Origin: Pyropia haitanensis
Lineage: Eukaryota > Rhodophyta > Bangiophyceae > Bangiales > Bangiaceae
Length of the DNA: 64,000 bases
Assembly: GCA_008729055.1 (NCBI GenBank)
Contig: SDUX01000065.1
Location: 1 to 64,000 of the forward strand
Direction: 5' to 3'
The position numbers were made by a program, and so were the translations under genes. Below are positions 41,798 to 52,206 of this stretch, piece by piece. The notes below the pieces were generated by a model that saw only the letters and a list, made by a program, of their open reading frames with translations, ran no database searches and was not told the DNA's origin. Every line of letters begins with the position of its first letter. Positions within the stretch are counted from its first letter, which is position 1.

Positions 41798-44797
41798 ATG
41801 GCCCAAGCTTTTGTGACTGCCGGCGTCGTCCCCTTGGTGCAACCCTTGTTTGGCCCACGCGCATCGCGGCGGGCTGTTCTTCGTCGCTGTCGGCCCTGCG
41901 TCGGCCTTGCTGGATCGACTTTTGTCCATCATGAGGCTGCCACTGTGCGCTCCCTCGTCAACGGCGACGAGGTTGGCCGGAGCGGTCATCGCCGTCCGTG
42001 TCCGACCTCCTGTTGCGACCAGTCTTCTTCTGATGAAGAAGGTGGTCACGGCTTGGGGGGGGCGGGCAGTGGCGCGCTGGGTGTGCTGAAGAAGCTGTCG
42101 AACAAGAAGGACCTGCTCAAGAAGAAGGTGGACCAGATCGAGGCATTTGAAGCTGAACTCGAGGAGCTCAACAACAAGATGATGGACATTGGGGAGCAGA
42201 TGCAGGATCCGGAGCTGTCTCCCGAGGGGCTGCGCCGACTGAACTTTATTGTTGACGTGCACGGCCGCAGGGCGGCCGCGATGCTGCGTAAGATCATGAC
42301 TCAGACCGAGGACAAGAGGCGGCTGCAGGCAGAAGTCGATGCCGACGAGAAGTGGCTGCTTGCCACCCAGCCGCTGGAGACACTGCTGCGTCGGGACGGG
42401 CTGTTCAAAGATGGTGCGTCGGAGAGACGCCCGTCGGATGTCCTGCAGCCCAAGCCGCTCTATGACCCTGCGTTGTCTGAAGCGCAGCACTCGATTGACC
42501 GAGACTCTCTGGTTGTGTGGGCCTGGCACTTCCTCGTGCTTGGGAAGGTGAAGGAGCCCAAGCCGCTTCAAGCGGGCTTCCACAAGGCCGCAGCCGAGAA
42601 GACGGCGACTAATGCGCCTGGTGGTGCCGCTCGCAAGGAGCGTCGCCGCAAGCCGGACGTGCGGACCGTGGGTCTGGTGGCGGCGGCTGCTGGGCTGGGC
42701 AAGACGCACTGCGGTATGGACGTGTGGTACTTCCGCGACCAGCTGGACCAGCCGAGGTTTACGTCGGCAGCCCGCGAGGAGGGCATCCCGGAGGAGGTTT
42801 GGGCCAACGTTGCGCGGAAGGCCAAGGCCATGCGCGTGTGCTGCCTGAACTTCAACGGCCTCACTGCGTGGGACGATGATGATACCGACCTTGTGAAGCT
42901 GAGTCCATGGTACGAGCAGGTGTACAGCGACAACAAGGAGCCGCAGGGCTTCTCCGACAAGAATCCTCCGACTTTCGGCGAGGACGCGGGATCCAGGGTG
43001 GTGTGCGAGGACGCCCACCTCCTGCCACTCTACCTCCGCGTCTTGTGGCTGCTCAAGCATCAGACCACCATGTCGTACTCGGCGTTGGCCGCGTTTGTCA
43101 AGACGGGCCTGGAGCTGAAGAAGTTTACTGCTGCGTCCGTCATTAGGGAAGCGCGGGACGTGCTGAAGCGCAGGCGCCATGCCTTCATCGTTGACGAGCT
43201 CACCATGGCGCGCATGTTTGTTGGGGATCGAATCCTCTCAGAGCTGTACCGTCATGTCATATGCACCTTCACTAATGGGCGTCGCGGCCGTGTCGTGTTC
43301 CTCTCGCTTTCCTTCTTGTTTGTGTCCGATGAGGTGAACACGCCGGATCCGCTGGTGGCGCCTGGCGGGCTGCCGCCGAAGAAGGGACGGCTCACCACTA
43401 CGGGCACAAGTGGGGATGGCTCTCCCTGGAGCCTGGCCGTCATTGCCACGCTGCTGCCGCCGTCGACGCAGCAGCTTACGGCCAATCTTCTTCCTCTCGC
43501 CAAGTGTCGGACGGTTCATCATCCAAGGTCGGTGGGCAACGATTGCACTGTGGACCCGTCCGAGGTCTCCCGCGGCTTGGCGTCGCTGAGCGGCGGCCAC
43601 ATGCGCACCTTTGCCTACATGCGGGACCTTTTTGCGGAATGCCGTCCTGGGTCCTCGCTTTGGAGTGTAGTCATGAGTGCCTGCTCCTTGACCGGGCTCA
43701 CAGGGTCTGTCGGCCGACTGGTGTCGCACCTGGCCTTCTTCCCTGCGCTGCTTGTCGCCGGCCTGCTGCGCTGCGATGTTAAGGGCGACCGCGCCCTGAT
43801 GCCAAGCGGGGATAGCACTCCTCCTGACGTCTTCTGCACCACGTGGGACGCTGCCGTGGCGGTCAACCTGCTGTCTGGCAGCACCGATGCGGATGGGTGG
43901 GTGCAGGACCCCTGCGTTGTGACTGCACTCCTGCTGGCCCTGGCTTCCGAATGGAAGATCAAGGACATCAAGGGGCGGTCTGGGGTCGTGAATCCCGAGG
44001 TGGAGGGCATATTGTGTGCCTTGTCCAGGCTGGTCGCTGCAGCTGAAATGGAGGACCCTGACCGCGCCTGGGAGGTGACTAGCTACTGGGTGGAGGTGCT
44101 GCAGAGCCGGCTGTGCCATGCGTCACTCTTGTACCTGGAGGGTGACCCGGGTGTGCGCGACGTGCCAGCCTACTCACGCTTGGCGCTGCAGGACCTGTAC
44201 CAAGGTGTCACCAACTTGGAGAAGGAGCCGGCGCATCATCCTCTACTGGCCGACGTCTTGGTCGACGCGTCCGTCCCCATGACGGCTGCTGACGTGGAGC
44301 ATCGGCTGATCCCAAGGATGCGGTCGGTTGCGGACGTGCTGAAGATCCCTGTGGAGGACCGGCTCAACCAGGTGTTTATGATGGCCAACGCCCACCCTTC
44401 GTTTGACCTGATCCGGTTCTTCCGCGTCGTGCAGGACCCCAGACCCGACGTGGCTTCCTCGCAGGCAACTGATGGCGTTGTAGCCGTTGTCATATCATCC
44501 AAGTCGACGGCTAACCCGCGTACCTCTCTTCCTCTGACCAAGGAAGTGACCAAGCCGGCCAAACTGCTGCCTGTGGCCTTTGGCGACCAGTGGGAGACGT
44601 GGAAGCACAGCGTCGTGCACGTCACGTTGAGCAATTACCGGCGGACGGACCGGCCCACCAAGTTTTTGCCGCCAGAAGCCGAACCGGGGCGCATCATCGT
44701 GGTCTGCCGGGACAACTTTGAGTTGATGTACGGCAGGTCACTTGCGGGTGTGCTGTCTTTGTCACCTTGGCTACACGGCGGCTACGTCGTCAAGTAA
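41798..44797 (+). CDS. Large P-loop NTPase, possibly Crinkler/RHS-like
   Basis: 999 residues from the ATG at 41798; the frame is open 15 codons further upstream. Charged coiled-coil sequence spans about 95-190 (KKLSNKKDLLKKKVDQIEAF). A Walker A motif AAAAGLGKTH has its Lys at 302, and a Walker B motif HAFIVDE has Asp466-Glu467. The C-terminal region has a HPSFDLI...VVAVVISSKS pattern (Asp870, Lys902) that could be a restriction-endonuclease-like D...x-K core, although the usual acidic residue before the Lys is Ser. NTPase plus nuclease is the architecture of Crinkler/RHS-type proteins, a class known to have arisen in transposons and to include secreted effectors elsewhere. No signal peptide or LFLAK-type leader is seen. 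This is the only unmistakable protein of element C. Family assignment is tentative; the NTPase call is firm. Confidence 0.7.
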   Translation: MAQAFVTAGVVPLVQPLFGPRASRRAVLRRCRPCVGLAGSTFVHHEAATVRSLVNGDEVGRSGHRRPCPTSCCDQSSSDEEGGHGLGGAGSGALGVLKKLSNKKDLLKKKVDQIEAFEAELEELNNKMMDIGEQMQDPELSPEGLRRLNFIVDVHGRRAAAMLRKIMTQTEDKRRLQAEVDADEKWLLATQPLETLLRRDGLFKDGASERRPSDVLQPKPLYDPALSEAQHSIDRDSLVVWAWHFLVLGKVKEPKPLQAGFHKAAAEKTATNAPGGAARKERRRKPDVRTVGLVAAAAGLGKTHCGMDVWYFRDQLDQPRFTSAAREEGIPEEVWANVARKAKAMRVCCLNFNGLTAWDDDDTDLVKLSPWYEQVYSDNKEPQGFSDKNPPTFGEDAGSRVVCEDAHLLPLYLRVLWLLKHQTTMSYSALAAFVKTGLELKKFTAASVIREARDVLKRRRHAFIVDELTMARMFVGDRILSELYRHVICTFTNGRRGRVVFLSLSFLFVSDEVNTPDPLVAPGGLPPKKGRLTTTGTSGDGSPWSLAVIATLLPPSTQQLTANLLPLAKCRTVHHPRSVGNDCTVDPSEVSRGLASLSGGHMRTFAYMRDLFAECRPGSSLWSVVMSACSLTGLTGSVGRLVSHLAFFPALLVAGLLRCDVKGDRALMPSGDSTPPDVFCTTWDAAVAVNLLSGSTDADGWVQDPCVVTALLLALASEWKIKDIKGRSGVVNPEVEGILCALSRLVAAAEMEDPDRAWEVTSYWVEVLQSRLCHASLLYLEGDPGVRDVPAYSRLALQDLYQGVTNLEKEPAHHPLLADVLVDASVPMTAADVEHRLIPRMRSVADVLKIPVEDRLNQVFMMANAHPSFDLIRFFRVVQDPRPDVASSQATDGVVAVVISSKSTANPRTSLPLTKEVTKPAKLLPVAFGDQWETWKHSVVHVTLSNYRRTDRPTKFLPPEAEPGRIIVVCRDNFELMYGRSLAGVLSLSPWLHGGYVVK

Positions 44798-45070
44798 CAA
44801 GCGTGTCTGGTCTTCTTTGGGCGGTGGCGAGCGCGCACCTTTGCGCGCGATGTCTTATGCCCCCGCCTGGTTGACGTAGGCGCCGCCATCGCTTCACCTC
44901 GGGAAGCAGGCGGCTGTTGCGGTCTCAGCCACTCTGGCCGTAAGTGCCCCTCGCTTACGACGCCGTCCCCTGTGGTCGCGTGTCCTGGGACATTTTGGGG
45001 GACGTGGACAGGAGGGGGACGGGCCTGTTACTGGCGGGTGGCGGCCGGGAGTCGCGCAGGGGGAACGGCC
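44798..45070. other. Spacer after the NTPase gene
   Basis: A hairpin GCGCGCACCTTTGCGCGCG near 44830-44850 follows the stop codon; otherwise nothing is recognised. Confidence 0.4.
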
Positions 45071-45817
45071 ATGGACCCGCCCGCCCCGTGGCAGGCGGCC
45101 GGATCCAGTGGCACTCCCGGGCACAGCACGGATTCGGCGGCGACAAGGACAGGTGCAGGGCCGGCGGCGGCGGGTGTGGCGGCGGCAGCGGCGGCGGCGG
45201 CGGCTGCGGCGGCCCCTCTGGCCGACGGTGCCCCCGCTGCCTGTGGAGGGGGCCGGGACCCGCCCGCGGTTGGCGACCTCGTAGTGGCGGCAGCGCCGCT
45301 GCAGGTGCCCGAGGGCAACGACGACGGCCCGCGTCGTGGATGGGTGCCGGTCGCCGCCCCTGCCGTGCGCTACCGCGTCGACGCTGCGGTGGTGGCCGCG
45401 GCCAGGGTGGCGGCGGTGGCGGCGGCGACGGCGGTGGCAGCGGCGAGCCCCGCCAACACAGTGGGCTCCCACTGCACGGCGCGGCGGGCCCTCCTCGCTG
45501 CCGCCGCGACCGGGCACGCCCGTGGGGTGGCGGCGGCGCTCGCGTCTGGCAGCCCCCCCCACTTGCTCGTCTGGAAGGGCCAGTCCGCACTGGTGGCGGT
45601 GGCCGCCCGCGGCCACACGGGGGTGGTGGCCGCGCTGGCTGCGGCGGGAAAGGCGGGGGTGACGGCTCACGGCGAGGAGCGGCGTGCAGCAGGCGGGCCG
45701 CCCCGTCCCCAGGTGCGGCAGCGATGGCAACCCCCCCAGCTGCGGACCCGTCTGACACGGCCGGAGGCACGCAGCCCGCGTCGGGGGATGCTGCACCGTT
45801 GTGTGGCGGCGGGGTAG
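45071..45817 (+). CDS. Short ankyrin-repeat-like protein of element C
   Basis: 248 codons from GCCATGG at 45071. After an Ala-rich first half, two helical repeats of ankyrin type are visible: ARRALLAAAATGHARGVAAA and GQSALVAVAARGHTGVVAAL, each with the Ala-Ala-x-x-Gly-His-x-x-Val-Val/Ala pattern. The tail is Arg/Pro-rich. It lies 270 bases downstream of the NTPase gene on the same strand and in the same element. Composition is close to 80% GC, so chance similarity must be considered, but the double repeat with correct spacing supports a real, possibly truncated, protein. Confidence 0.45.
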   Translation: MDPPAPWQAAGSSGTPGHSTDSAATRTGAGPAAAGVAAAAAAAAAAAAPLADGAPAACGGGRDPPAVGDLVVAAAPLQVPEGNDDGPRRGWVPVAAPAVRYRVDAAVVAAARVAAVAAATAVAAASPANTVGSHCTARRALLAAAATGHARGVAAALASGSPPHLLVWKGQSALVAVAARGHTGVVAALAAAGKAGVTAHGEERRAAGGPPRPQVRQRWQPPQLRTRLTRPEARSPRRGMLHRCVAAG

Positions 45818-46835
45818 GGGCTGAGGGGGCCGTCCGCCGTCCCCACCCAGGGACCCGCGCACCCCACACTCCCCGTCCCGTCGCGGCTCCCCGCCGAGGG
45901 TGAGGGCGGTGGCTTTGCCAAGCCCACCATTGGCCAGGGGGCCCCCGCGGGGTCCCGGCAATAGCGGGAGCGCCTCGACATGGAAATGGGCCGTAGGGAT
46001 AGTAGCGGCGGTGGCAGCATTGGCGGTGCTGGCCGAGGCAGAGGCCTTGAGGTTGACATCGTCGGTGTCGGGGGTGCGGGGTCTGGGCCTGGGCGGCGCT
46101 ACCACCGGCGCGGGTGGAGGCGGAGGAGGTGGCGGTGCGGGTGGCGTCGCTGCTGAGCTGGCGTCGGCGCCGGCGGCGCTCCCCACGCTGGTCGGGTCGG
46201 GGTGGGGCGGGCTATTCCCGCTGGGAGGCGCGGCGGCGACGCTGCCCCCCTGATCGGAGCGGCGTCGGCACGTTGCCATGGTCGTAGAAGAAGCGTGGCG
46301 CTGCGCGGGTGACGGCGGCGGTGCCGGCGGCGGTGGCGACCGACGCGCCCTCTCTGACCCCTGGGCGCATGTGGATCGACCCTTCTGCCCAAAGGGGGTC
46401 GCGGGGGGCGTGGCTCACCCGGCCCTCCCCGGCTCTGCCTGGGGCAGGGACTGGCGTGCGGGTGGACGCGGGAGCGAGTGCGGGGACGGCTGGTGGTGTT
46501 CCGCTCCGCGGCCCATCCTGCGCGCCCCCGTCGCCGGTCGGGGCGGCCGCATCGGCCGCCCACTGCGTCTCGTCGGAGGGCGGCATGAGGGCGAGGGTGG
46601 CGCACGGGCGGGGCGGAGGCCCGGGGGCAGGTAATGGTCTCTCGCGTGGCGCCGCACGCCCCCAGCCGGCAGGCCACCCCCCGGCCGACCCGCTTGCCGC
46701 CATGCGGTCATCCGAGATGGCGGCCGTTTCAGGGCGCCGCTGGTGGTGGCGAGGGGCGAAAGCGGGTGGCCTCGCCGAGGCATTTGCGCGGGCGGTGCTG
46801 TCCTTTAACGCCGTCCGCGCGTCTGTGCCTGCGAG
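45818..46835. other. GC-rich sequence, coding uncertain
   Basis: Open on both strands; stretches such as 45960-46250 (plus) and 46280-46680 (either strand) have no recognisable family. I do not call a gene. Confidence 0.4.
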
Positions 46836-49180
46836 ATGGTCGGCCGGTCCGGGCGGTGGGGATGGGCGGTGACGGCGGAGGGCCAGGCGTGGCGTCGGCG
46901 CGGCCGGAGGCGGGGGCGGGCGGCGGCGGCGGTGGTGGCGGCGGCGGTTGGGGCGGGGGGGGGATGCCGCCGCCCCCCGCCCGCCCATCGTGGCCGGCGC
47001 CCGGCCCCGCTGGGGGCGGGCGCGCCGGGGAGTCGCCGGTGGGGGCCGGAGCGGCGCCCCCCCCGCTCCCCGCGCCACCCTTTGGGCGGGTCGGGTCGGC
47101 GTCCTCCCCTCGCCGGTCCGTGCGGGCGCTGCGCGTCGACGCGGCGGTGGTGCTGCTGGCAGAGGTGGCGTGCGAGGCGGCTGAGGTACTGCTGCCGGTG
47201 CTGCCGGCGCTGGTGGTGGCCTGCCTGGTGCGGCTGGACCGGGGGGGCCGCGGCGGGGGCGGGGGTGGGTCTGTGGGTCGGGGTGGGGGTGGGAGTGGAG
47301 GTGCAGGGCGCGCGCGGGTGGGGGAAAGGAGGGGGGGGGTGGCCGCCGCGCTAGTGGCGGGCGCTGCCCGCCGGCTGCTCGCCGCCACACTCCAGTCGCT
47401 GGTGGTGCGGCAGCTTTACCGGTTCCGGTCGGCCGCGGCAGGGCGGGCCGCCCGCGTCGACGCGGTCGGGTCCATCCGCGCGCTGCTGGCAAGGGGGGCG
47501 AGGGGGGCGCGGGGGGGGCGGAAGTCGCCGCGGGGGGGGGGCGGTCGATGCCGCCACGGGCCCCCTGCTGCCCGTCGTGACCGCCGCGGGCGGCGCCCCC
47601 CCGCTGTGGGCGTGGGAGGTGCTGACGTTCCCGGTGGGGCCCGTTGGTGGCGCCAGGGGGATCGATGGCGACGCCGCCGACGCCGCCGCCGCCGCCGCGG
47701 GCCGGTGGGAGACGGTGGCCCCCGGCGGGGGCTCCGCGGCTCGCCTGGCCGCCTCCACCGCCCGGCTGATGCGGGCGCTGGCACCCGGCGAGGCGGGCGT
47801 GGGGGCGGCAGTGGCGGCCGCCGCCTGCGCCGCCTCCGCGGGGGGGGTGTACCCTCACGACGCGGGGCGGGCGCTGCAGGTGGTGCGGGTGCTGGGGGCG
47901 GCCGCCCTGTGGCCCGCCCACGCCGCGCAACTGACGGGGGTGGTGGCGGCGTGCCTGGCCGTTGCCGCCGCCGCGGCCGCCGCCGCCGTCGCCGCCGCCG
48001 CCGCCGCGCCAGGGGGGGGGGGGGCGAGGGAAAGAGGCGGGAGGCCCCCGCCGCACGTGGGCCCGCCTCGAGTGGCGGGCGGCGGCGGCGGCAGCGGCGG
48101 CAGCGGCGGCCTCGGCGGCGGCGGCGGAGGGGGCGGCGGTGGCGCCTGGGCCCTCCCCGACGTGCTGCACGTGCTGCGGGGGCCGCTGGGCGCCGCCGCG
48201 AACGCCTCGGCCGCCGCGGCGGTAGCGCATTACCCAGACCTGGTGGGGGCGGCGGTGGGGGGGGCGGGGGGGGGCGCATCAGCGCCCTCGCCGCCCTTCG
48301 CGCGAGCCGGCGGGGGGGGGGGGGCGCTGATGGGGGCTGCGGCGCCGCCACGGGATCGGCAGCGTCGGCGGCGGCGGCGTCGGCGGCGCGACACGCGGCA
48401 GCGTCGGTGCTCGGGGCAGTGCCACCCGCGGCGGGGTTGGCGGACGCGGTCGCCGCGGCGGTGTCGGGTGGGGGGGTGGGGGGGAGAGAAGTGGACCAGT
48501 TGCCGATCCTGGCGGGGCTGGCCGCCGCCGCGCCGACGCCGGTTGGCGGGGGGGGGGGGGGGGGGCGCGCCTCTGCAGTGGGGGGGAGCGGCGCCCTGGC
48601 CGCCGCCGCGTCCGCTCTGTGGCGGGTGGTGTCTACGAATGGGGCCGTTGGGGGAGGGGTTGGGGGGGCGGGGGGGGTGGGGGGGGACGGTCGCCCACGG
48701 GAGCACCGCGGCCGCCCCCGACGGTGTCGGCGGCGGCGTGGACGGCGACGGCGGCGGCGGGGGGAGGGGTGGCCGGCGGCGGCGGCGCCCGCCGGGTCGG
48801 ATGGCCCGCCCGCTCGCGCCGCCGCCGCGACCGGCGGCGCGGCGGCGGCGGCGCCGCCGGCAGGGCCCGCGGAGGTGGTAGGCGCCGCCGCCGGCGGACT
48901 GCTTTCTGCGCCCCCGCTTGGGGCGGGCGGTGCTGGTGCCGGCGGCGGCGGCGGCGGGCGTGGCGCGAGTGCGGGCGCCGCGGCGGGACACGGCGGCGCC
49001 GCCGCGGGCGTCGCCGCGGGTGGGGTGGCGGGTGCCGCCGCGGGCGGCGGAGGCGACCGGGGCGTGATGGCGGCGGCGGCCGCCGCCGCCGCCGCTGCCC
49101 CCGCCCGTGGCAACGGCGCGGGCGCAGCTGCGGGCGCTGCGGTCCCACTTTCGGTTCAATTTCACATTCTCGCTCGATGA
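46836..49180 (+). other. Very GC-rich coding-like region, frame broken at G-runs
   Basis: On the plus strand, runs of helical Ala/Leu/Val-rich sequence (LRVDAAVVLLAEVACEAAEV; LARLLAATLQSLVV-like; ALPDVLHVLRGPLGAAANAS; AAAASALWRVVSTNGAVGG) appear alternately in two frames, and each switch falls near a run of 8-14 G (about 47534, 48012, 48312, 48550). This fits one large Ala-rich helical protein whose frame is lost by homopolymer errors or mutations, ending at 49178-49180 just before the right TIR of element C. No family is assigned. Equally long open frames on the minus strand are probably shadows. Confidence 0.35.
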
Positions 49181-49189
49181 GAGTGTGCT

Positions 49190-49438
49190 GTAAGAGCACA
49201 TCCAATAATGCCAGGATGGTCGCGAATACGTACACGTGGCTCTCATATTTGCAGGATGGGGTTCGAACGCTCAGCAGTCAATACAAACGGCCGTATGACG
49301 CCCCAACGGCAGGCCATATATGACGAATCTGATTCATATATTTTTAGTAAGTACTTTGCATATTCGGATCGCAGGATGGGGTTGGTCCCTCCTGCGCCCC
49401 ATTTTGTGCGAGAATGGGGAGCGAGCGGGACCATCCCC
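49190..49438 (-). repeat. Right TIR of element C
   Basis: Inverted partner of 38629-38876. The outer end reads GCGGGACCATCCCC on the plus strand, followed by AT and then the resumed TIR of element E (CGTCGGGAAAACGTACC). Confidence 0.92.
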
Positions 49439-49490
49439 ATCGTCGGGAAAACGTACCACCCGTACTAGGGTATACTGGGCAGTACTCGTG

Positions 49491-49990
49491 GCTATTTTTT
49501 GTACTGCGCATGTACTGTACGGTAGCTCGTTTACTTGTGGTCGGCTGTGGTCTGCTGGTGGTTCGCGTCGGCGGGCGGCTGGAGCCGGGTCCGACAGAAA
49601 GGTGGGCTACATGTCCGTGAGTGCCCAATTCAGCTGTGAAACCGGGGCACCAGGAAGACTCCAGCACCCCAGGGGAGGACTCAGCCGCCGAGGGGGGGGG
49701 GGGCACGGCCGTGGGAGGGTGCGAGGCAGGCCTGAGGAGCCGAACTGCGCACGAATATCGCCGAATTATGAACGGATTGCGCGCGACTTGCCCCGATTCC
49801 AGCTTTGCGACACCACTTCTGTCACACGTCCAACAGCAAGCACTCGCAGCCGCTCTCCACGCGCTCCCTTCTCACACCTCGGTTGGTCCAAGTCTCGACC
49901 AATGCTCGCCGGTCACGCATCGAGTGCGTTGTCGTCTTGCGGGTGGACTCCCGGATCATCTCCCCTGCAGCTGAAAAGGTCCCCATGCAC
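49491..49990. other. Interior of element E, no gene
   Basis: TA-containing left part (CTGTACGGTAGC) and a G-run near 49693-49704. Short open frames only. Confidence 0.5.
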
Positions 49991-49994
49991 GAAC

Positions 49995-50735
49995 GCACAG
50001 CACGGCGCCCCGGGGAGCCCCACCCGAGAGCAGAGCGCGCACTGGAGCGGCCTAACAGCACGGGTGCGCGGCGCGCACGCCAGACAGAGAGCTCCTGGAG
50101 CATCGTGTAAGGGGGTGCGGGGGGGGGGGGGGGGACAGGCGGGGCGGGGAGGGGTCTGGTACGAGAGCGGCCCCCGCGGAATCATTCCTGGACGGAAAAT
50201 CTATGCTTTCTTGCAACGTACAGTATTTTCCGTGAGTGACGTAGCCACCACAGATACCGCCGCGCGGTCTGTTGACAGGTGCTGTGAGCGCGGTTCGTAG
50301 CATAGTGCGCGTGGTCCCCCGGAGAGCCCCACCTGAGAGCAGAGCGCGCACTGGGGCAGCCTAACAGCACGGGTGCGCGGCGCGCACGCCCGGCAGAGAG
50401 CTCCTGGAGCATCGTGTAAGGGGGTGCGGGGGGGGGGGGGGGGGACAGGCGGGGCGGGGAGGGGTCTGGTACGAGAGCGGCCCCCGCGGAATCATTCCTG
50501 GACGGAAAATCTATGCTTTCTTGCAACGTACAGTATTTTCCGTGAGTGACGTAGCCACCACAGATACCGCCGCGCGGTCTGTTGACAGGTGCTGTGAGCG
50601 CGGTTTGTAGCATAGTGCGCGTGGTCCCCCGGAGAGCCCCACCTGAGAGCAGAGCGCGCACTGGGGCAGCGTAACAGCACGGGCGCGCGGCGCGCACTCC
50701 CGGCAGAGAGCTCCTGGAGCACCCTGTGAGGGGGG
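49995..50735 (+). repeat. 309-bp tandem repeat, about 2.4 copies
   Basis: Anchors such as TAACAGCACGGG recur at 50053, 50362 and 50672. Each unit contains a G-run and a block, GGAATCATTCCTGGACGGAA to GTAGCATAGTG, that also occurs in arm A (51690-51830 and inverted at 26010-26190). Confidence 0.9.
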
Positions 50736-50959
50736 TGCGGGGTGGGAAAGGGCGGGGGGGGGGGGCGCTCCAGCAGACAGGCGGGGGATGGACTTCTGAG
50801 CCCGAGCGTTGACCTGCCAAGCCAACCTCCATCTCCCACTCCCACTCTCCAGCTTCCCCCCCCCCGCCCTCCCCTTCCCTCTTGACGTGCCCCACGCCCC
50901 CCTCTCCACCATCCCACCACCCCCCCCCCCCCCCACCCTCTTCTTTTCCACGCCTGCGT
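50736..50959. other. C/G-run spacer in element E
   Basis: G-run near 50755 and C-runs near 50860-50935. No gene. Confidence 0.5.
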
Positions 50960-51345
50960 GCATCTGCTGGTGGCGGCTGCTTTTCACCCCACGGGTGGCG
51001 CCTCCAAGCTGGAGCCTTTTTTTTTGGCCGCGGCGCTTCGCGTCTGTCTGTTCGTGCTGGCGTCCTTCACCCTGCTGGTGCCTTTCTTTTGTTGCCGCGG
51101 CGGGTCGCGTCCGTCCGTCTGCTGGTGGCTGCCGCCCTGCTGGCGCCTTTCTTCTTTTACGCCGGCTGGCCGCCTCTGTCTGTCGGTGCTGGCGGCCGCC
51201 CCCCTGCTGGCTCCTTTCTTCTTTTTCCGCGGCGGGGCGCGTCTGTGTGTTGGTGCTGGCGGCCTGCCGCTCTGCTGGTGGTCTTTCTCTGTTGCCGCGG
51301 CGGGCCGCGTTTGTCTGCCGGTGCTGGCCTTTTCTTGTTTATTAC
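50960..51345 (-). repeat. About 67-bp pyrimidine-rich tandem repeat, 5 degenerate copies
   Basis: Units contain GCTGGTG(C/G)C(T)TTTCTT, TTTTCCGCGGCGGG and GTCTGTCTGTCGGTGCTGG. Reverse-complemented they match the 70-bp array at 36060-36535, including the unit with GTCCTTCACCCTG. Confidence 0.85.
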
Positions 51346-52206
51346 ATGCGTATCGTTGTGTTGTTGTTTAGTTGGGCGTGGGCTTGGGCGTGGGCGTAGG
51401 CGTGGGCGTGGGGTGCGTGCGTACCATGGACGGCACCATGTGGGGAGCGCTGAGTGTGCCGTGGAGGGTAGCTGGTGGCCACCCCGATGCGTGCTGGCAG
51501 GAGGGTGCGGCTGGGGGCACGCCGGTAGGCCCGTCCGCTCCCCTCCCTGGAGCTGCTAGAGGGGCGTACCGGGGGGAGCCTGGAGTGCCCAGCACGCCGG
51601 CGCCCCCCCCCCGCTCCCCCCTCTCCGGCCAGGGGGGGTGGGGGGGGGGGCGGGGACAGAGAGGGCGGGTAGGGGTCTGTTACTAGAGCGGCCCCCGGGG
51701 AATCATGCCTGGACGAAAAATCTATGCTTTCTTGCAACGTACAGTATTTTCCGTGGGTGACGTAGCCACCACAGGGACCGCCGCGTGGTCTGTTGTCAGG
51801 CGCTCTCAGCGCTATTCGTAGCATAGTGGGCGTGGTCAACGTAGTGATCGGTGGGCCAGATACGCAGCGTGACATGACAACGGTACGCGAGGGCTCTCAG
51901 GTCGCGATAAGTAGCTCCCCACAACTCCTTCTCGGGTATACTGGCGACCGTGACATGTCCGCACACCCCCTCCCAGAGGCGTCGTGGAGTGGGGTTCAGG
52001 AGTATACTGGTCAGGCGATGTATCCCTAATTGGAAGAATGGCCTCTGTGAGAGGGTCTACTACACGCCGTTCTCAAGATACGCGTCCGCGAATATTTGCA
52101 CTGCGCCCTTTTTAGACCATTTCAGCCCAATCTGGGGTGCTGTGTGGTACCAACCACGAGTATCCCGCAGTATACCCCAGTAACAGTGGTACGTTATCGC
52201 GACGAT
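51318..52206 (-). repeat. Inverted-repeat arm A, right (partner 25650-26505)
   Basis: It aligns along its whole length with 25650-26505 in reverse complement. It is followed outward by the 195-bp outer TIR of element E, which the left partner lacks. AT at 52205-52206 is the uninterrupted target site equivalent to where C inserted. Confidence 0.85.

Larger units (their letters stand above)
38629..49438. mobile_element. Element C: 10.8-kb TIR element carrying a P-loop NTPase gene
   Basis: TIRs 38629-38876 and 49190-49438 start GGGGATGGTCCCGC and end at a shared TAAGAGCACATCC. The dinucleotide AT stands on both sides (38627-38628, 49439-49440), and the intact target, one AT with no insertion, is at 52205-52206 in the other TIR of element E. 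The cargo is the NTPase gene 41798-44797, an ankyrin-like ORF and GC-rich coding-like sequence. No known transposase is seen inside, so it is either moved in trans or by its own unrecognised protein. Confidence 0.85.

Noticed and set aside
40667..43180. 837-codon minus-strand open frame across the NTPase gene
   Set aside because: It is the antisense shadow of the plus-strand NTPase gene and C-rich leader; the sense frame has Walker motifs and ordinary composition.
46212..48230. 672-codon minus-strand frame in element C
   Set aside because: Pro/Arg low complexity; the plus strand gives more protein-like helical segments.
49243..49440. Short open frames in the TIRs of element C
   Set aside because: Mirror copies in both TIRs, fewer than 90 codons, no domain; terminal repeats explain the conservation.
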